Shown piece by piece: positions 26,103 through 27,220 of a stretch of 27,220 bases of DNA (positions within the stretch are counted from its first letter, which is position 1; each line of letters begins with the position of its first letter). This DNA comes from a virus, in the IMG/VR virus record IMGVR_UViG_3300007363_000081, positions 1-27,220 of that record; one strand, written 5' to 3'. The notes under the pieces were generated by a model that saw nothing but the letters and a program-made list of their open reading frames with translations, was not told the origin of the DNA and ran no database searches. Made by a program: the position numbers and the translations under genes.

Positions 26103-27220
26103 ATGGATGAAGAAAAGTTGTTGGCCGCTATTAAAGCAACGGTCAACGAATCACAAAACGCCTTTCTCGAGAAGGATCTCAAGAAGTTGGTGGGCGAGGA
26201 GGTTGCCAAGAGCACGCGCAACATCGTCGAACAAATGGCTATCGAGCGTGCCCAGTTCGGTTATGACCGCACGGGTCTGACCAAAGACCAGAAGATCAAT
26301 CTGACCGAGGGCGTTAAGGCTCTCATGGGATTGAAAACCAAGGCTAACGAGGAAATGATCGCTGACATCGACTCCCGCGGTGGCTTGCTTCTCTCGACGG
26401 AAGTGGCCGGAGCTATCCAGCGCATCTCGTTCTCGGTTGGTGCCGCCGTCGCCGGTTGCTCCCCTTGGGACATGACGACCGAAACCCTGAGCATCCCTGC
26501 TTACACGGGCGCGGTCTTGGAAGGTGCCTATTTGGGCGTCAACGTCGTTGGTCCTTTGACCGCCGTGACGTTTAAGCAAGCTGACCTCATCTCAAAGACG
26601 TGGCAGCTCGCCTTTGCCGTAGGTAACAAGCTCTTGCGCTTGTCCCCTGTCGCTCTCGCCGACTGGCTCTTGGCCTTGGCTGGTGAAGCTCGCGCCAACA
26701 TGATCGACAAACAGGTCTTTGCTGGTACGGGCTTGCCTTTCGTCGGTGTCTTGAATCACCCGGATGCCACTGTTTACCAGATGGCTGCTACAAAGACGGG
26801 TTTCAGCGACTTTAATGTCGTTGACGACATCGCCAACATGCAGGCGTTGCTCGAAGAGTCCATTTTGGAAGGTGCCGCGTTCTACTGCCACCGTACCAAC
26901 TGGGCTAAGTACCGCACTCAAAAGGATGACTCCGGTCAATACCTCTTGGGTATCGGTGGGCTGACCGCTGCCGGTCTTTCGTTCTTGCTTCGCAATGATC
27001 CGAAATCTCCTGCTGGTCCTCGCCCGGTCGGATATGTCAGCGATTATCCGGTCTACACGATTCGTCATTTGCCAGCCTTCTCTGCCTCGGCTGTGTCCAC
27101 CAAGTTCGGAATCTTCGGAAACCTCAAGTGCGCCTCGCTCGGTATGGGTGAAGGGATGCGCGTCGAACAGCACAACTCTGGAAACTTCGGCAAGGAAATC
27201 GCTCTCGCCGATCAGACCGG
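26103..27220 (+). CDS. Major capsid protein, HK97 fold (partial, 3' end beyond window)
   Basis: The ATG at 26103 opens a frame that runs off the window after 372 codons. The N-terminus is helical and charged (MDEEKLLAAIKATVNESQNA, EEVAKSTRNIVEQMAIERAQ), the segment that the prohead protease normally removes. From about residue 95 it has the HK97 pattern (DIDSRGGLLLSTEVAGAIQR, TTETLSIPAYTGAVLEG, YLGVNVVGPLTAVTFKQADL, KTWQLAFAVGNKLLRLSPVA, DKQVFAGTGLPFVGVLN). Strands of the P-domain appear further on (YPVYTIRHLPAFSASA, FGIFGNLKCASLGMGEGMRV). It self-assembles into the icosahedral head. Phe/Leu/Ala codon choices are strongly biased here (GGC/GCT, TTG, CTC), unlike the neighbouring hydrolase gene, as expected of a highly expressed gene. 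Confidence 0.9.
   Translation, partial: MDEEKLLAAIKATVNESQNAFLEKDLKKLVGEEVAKSTRNIVEQMAIERAQFGYDRTGLTKDQKINLTEGVKALMGLKTKANEEMIADIDSRGGLLLSTEVAGAIQRISFSVGAAVAGCSPWDMTTETLSIPAYTGAVLEGAYLGVNVVGPLTAVTFKQADLISKTWQLAFAVGNKLLRLSPVALADWLLALAGEARANMIDKQVFAGTGLPFVGVLNHPDATVYQMAATKTGFSDFNVVDDIANMQALLEESILEGAAFYCHRTNWAKYRTQKDDSGQYLLGIGGLTAAGLSFLLRNDPKSPAGPRPVGYVSDYPVYTIRHLPAFSASAVSTKFGIFGNLKCASLGMGEGMRVEQHNSGNFGKEIALADQT

Overview
The window is a 27 kb piece of a tailed double-stranded DNA phage or prophage of siphovirus type: tape measure, tail hub, HK97-type protease and capsid protein, portal fused to a MuF domain, and large terminase. It is cut inside a gene at both ends. The first 50 codons end a small gene just ahead of the tape measure, and the major capsid gene runs off the right end. 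The standard genetic code is used, with TGA as a stop. GC content looks close to even. Almost no start codon has a Shine-Dalgarno sequence. Many genes instead carry a -10 hexamer, often of the extended TGnTATAAT type, only 7-30 nt before the ATG, so several mRNAs should be leaderless or nearly so. This points to a host that starts translation without SD pairing. The Bacteroidota-type promoter is not seen and UGA is not recoded. A Patescibacteria-like or other SD-poor host is possible, but this is only inference.

Layout. (1) 1-7345, plus strand: tail module with the end of a chaperone-like gene, tape measure, tail hub with an inserted beta-sandwich, two paralogous small fibre proteins flanking a very glycine-rich adhesin, and a membrane-anchored small protein. 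It ends at a bidirectional terminator at 7375-7400. (2) 7430-15879, minus strand: a long early/accessory operon of about 22 mostly small genes: TM2 membrane protein, winged-helix and HTH proteins, zinc ribbons, 3D-domain protein, DEDDh exonuclease, cytosine-5 methyltransferase with a second gene nested in another frame, and ERF recombinase. Between 9.0 and 10.3 kb the genes thin out into structured DNA: an odd tRNA-like sequence and three copies of an inverted-repeat element. (3) 15880-16259: the control region, with divergent promoters sharing operators, an orphan terminator that may end a short antisense RNA, and a hairpin leader. (4) 16260-18150, plus strand: replication initiator with iterons inside its own gene, then three small genes. 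(5) 18191-27220, plus strand: head module with small terminase, large terminase, portal-MuF, a two-gene insert including an alpha/beta-hydrolase-lectin protein, prohead protease and capsid.

How it fits together. An 18-bp operator (core GCAAGCCGTATA) lies within or beside four promoters with good -35/-10 spacing: the divergent pair at 16.1 kb, the internal early promoter at 11.87 kb and the TM2 promoter at 7.66 kb. One regulator could therefore set the balance between the leftward operon and replication. The initiator, iterons, ERF recombinase and exonuclease suggest self-directed replication and recombination. The methyltransferase suggests protection from host restriction. No integrase, recognisable lysis cassette or clear CI-type repressor is visible.

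The least ordinary signals are the same-strand nested gene inside the methyltransferase, the three-copy structured element, the operator network, the tRNA-like sequence with an expanded anticodon region, and the hydrolase-lectin gene in the head module.
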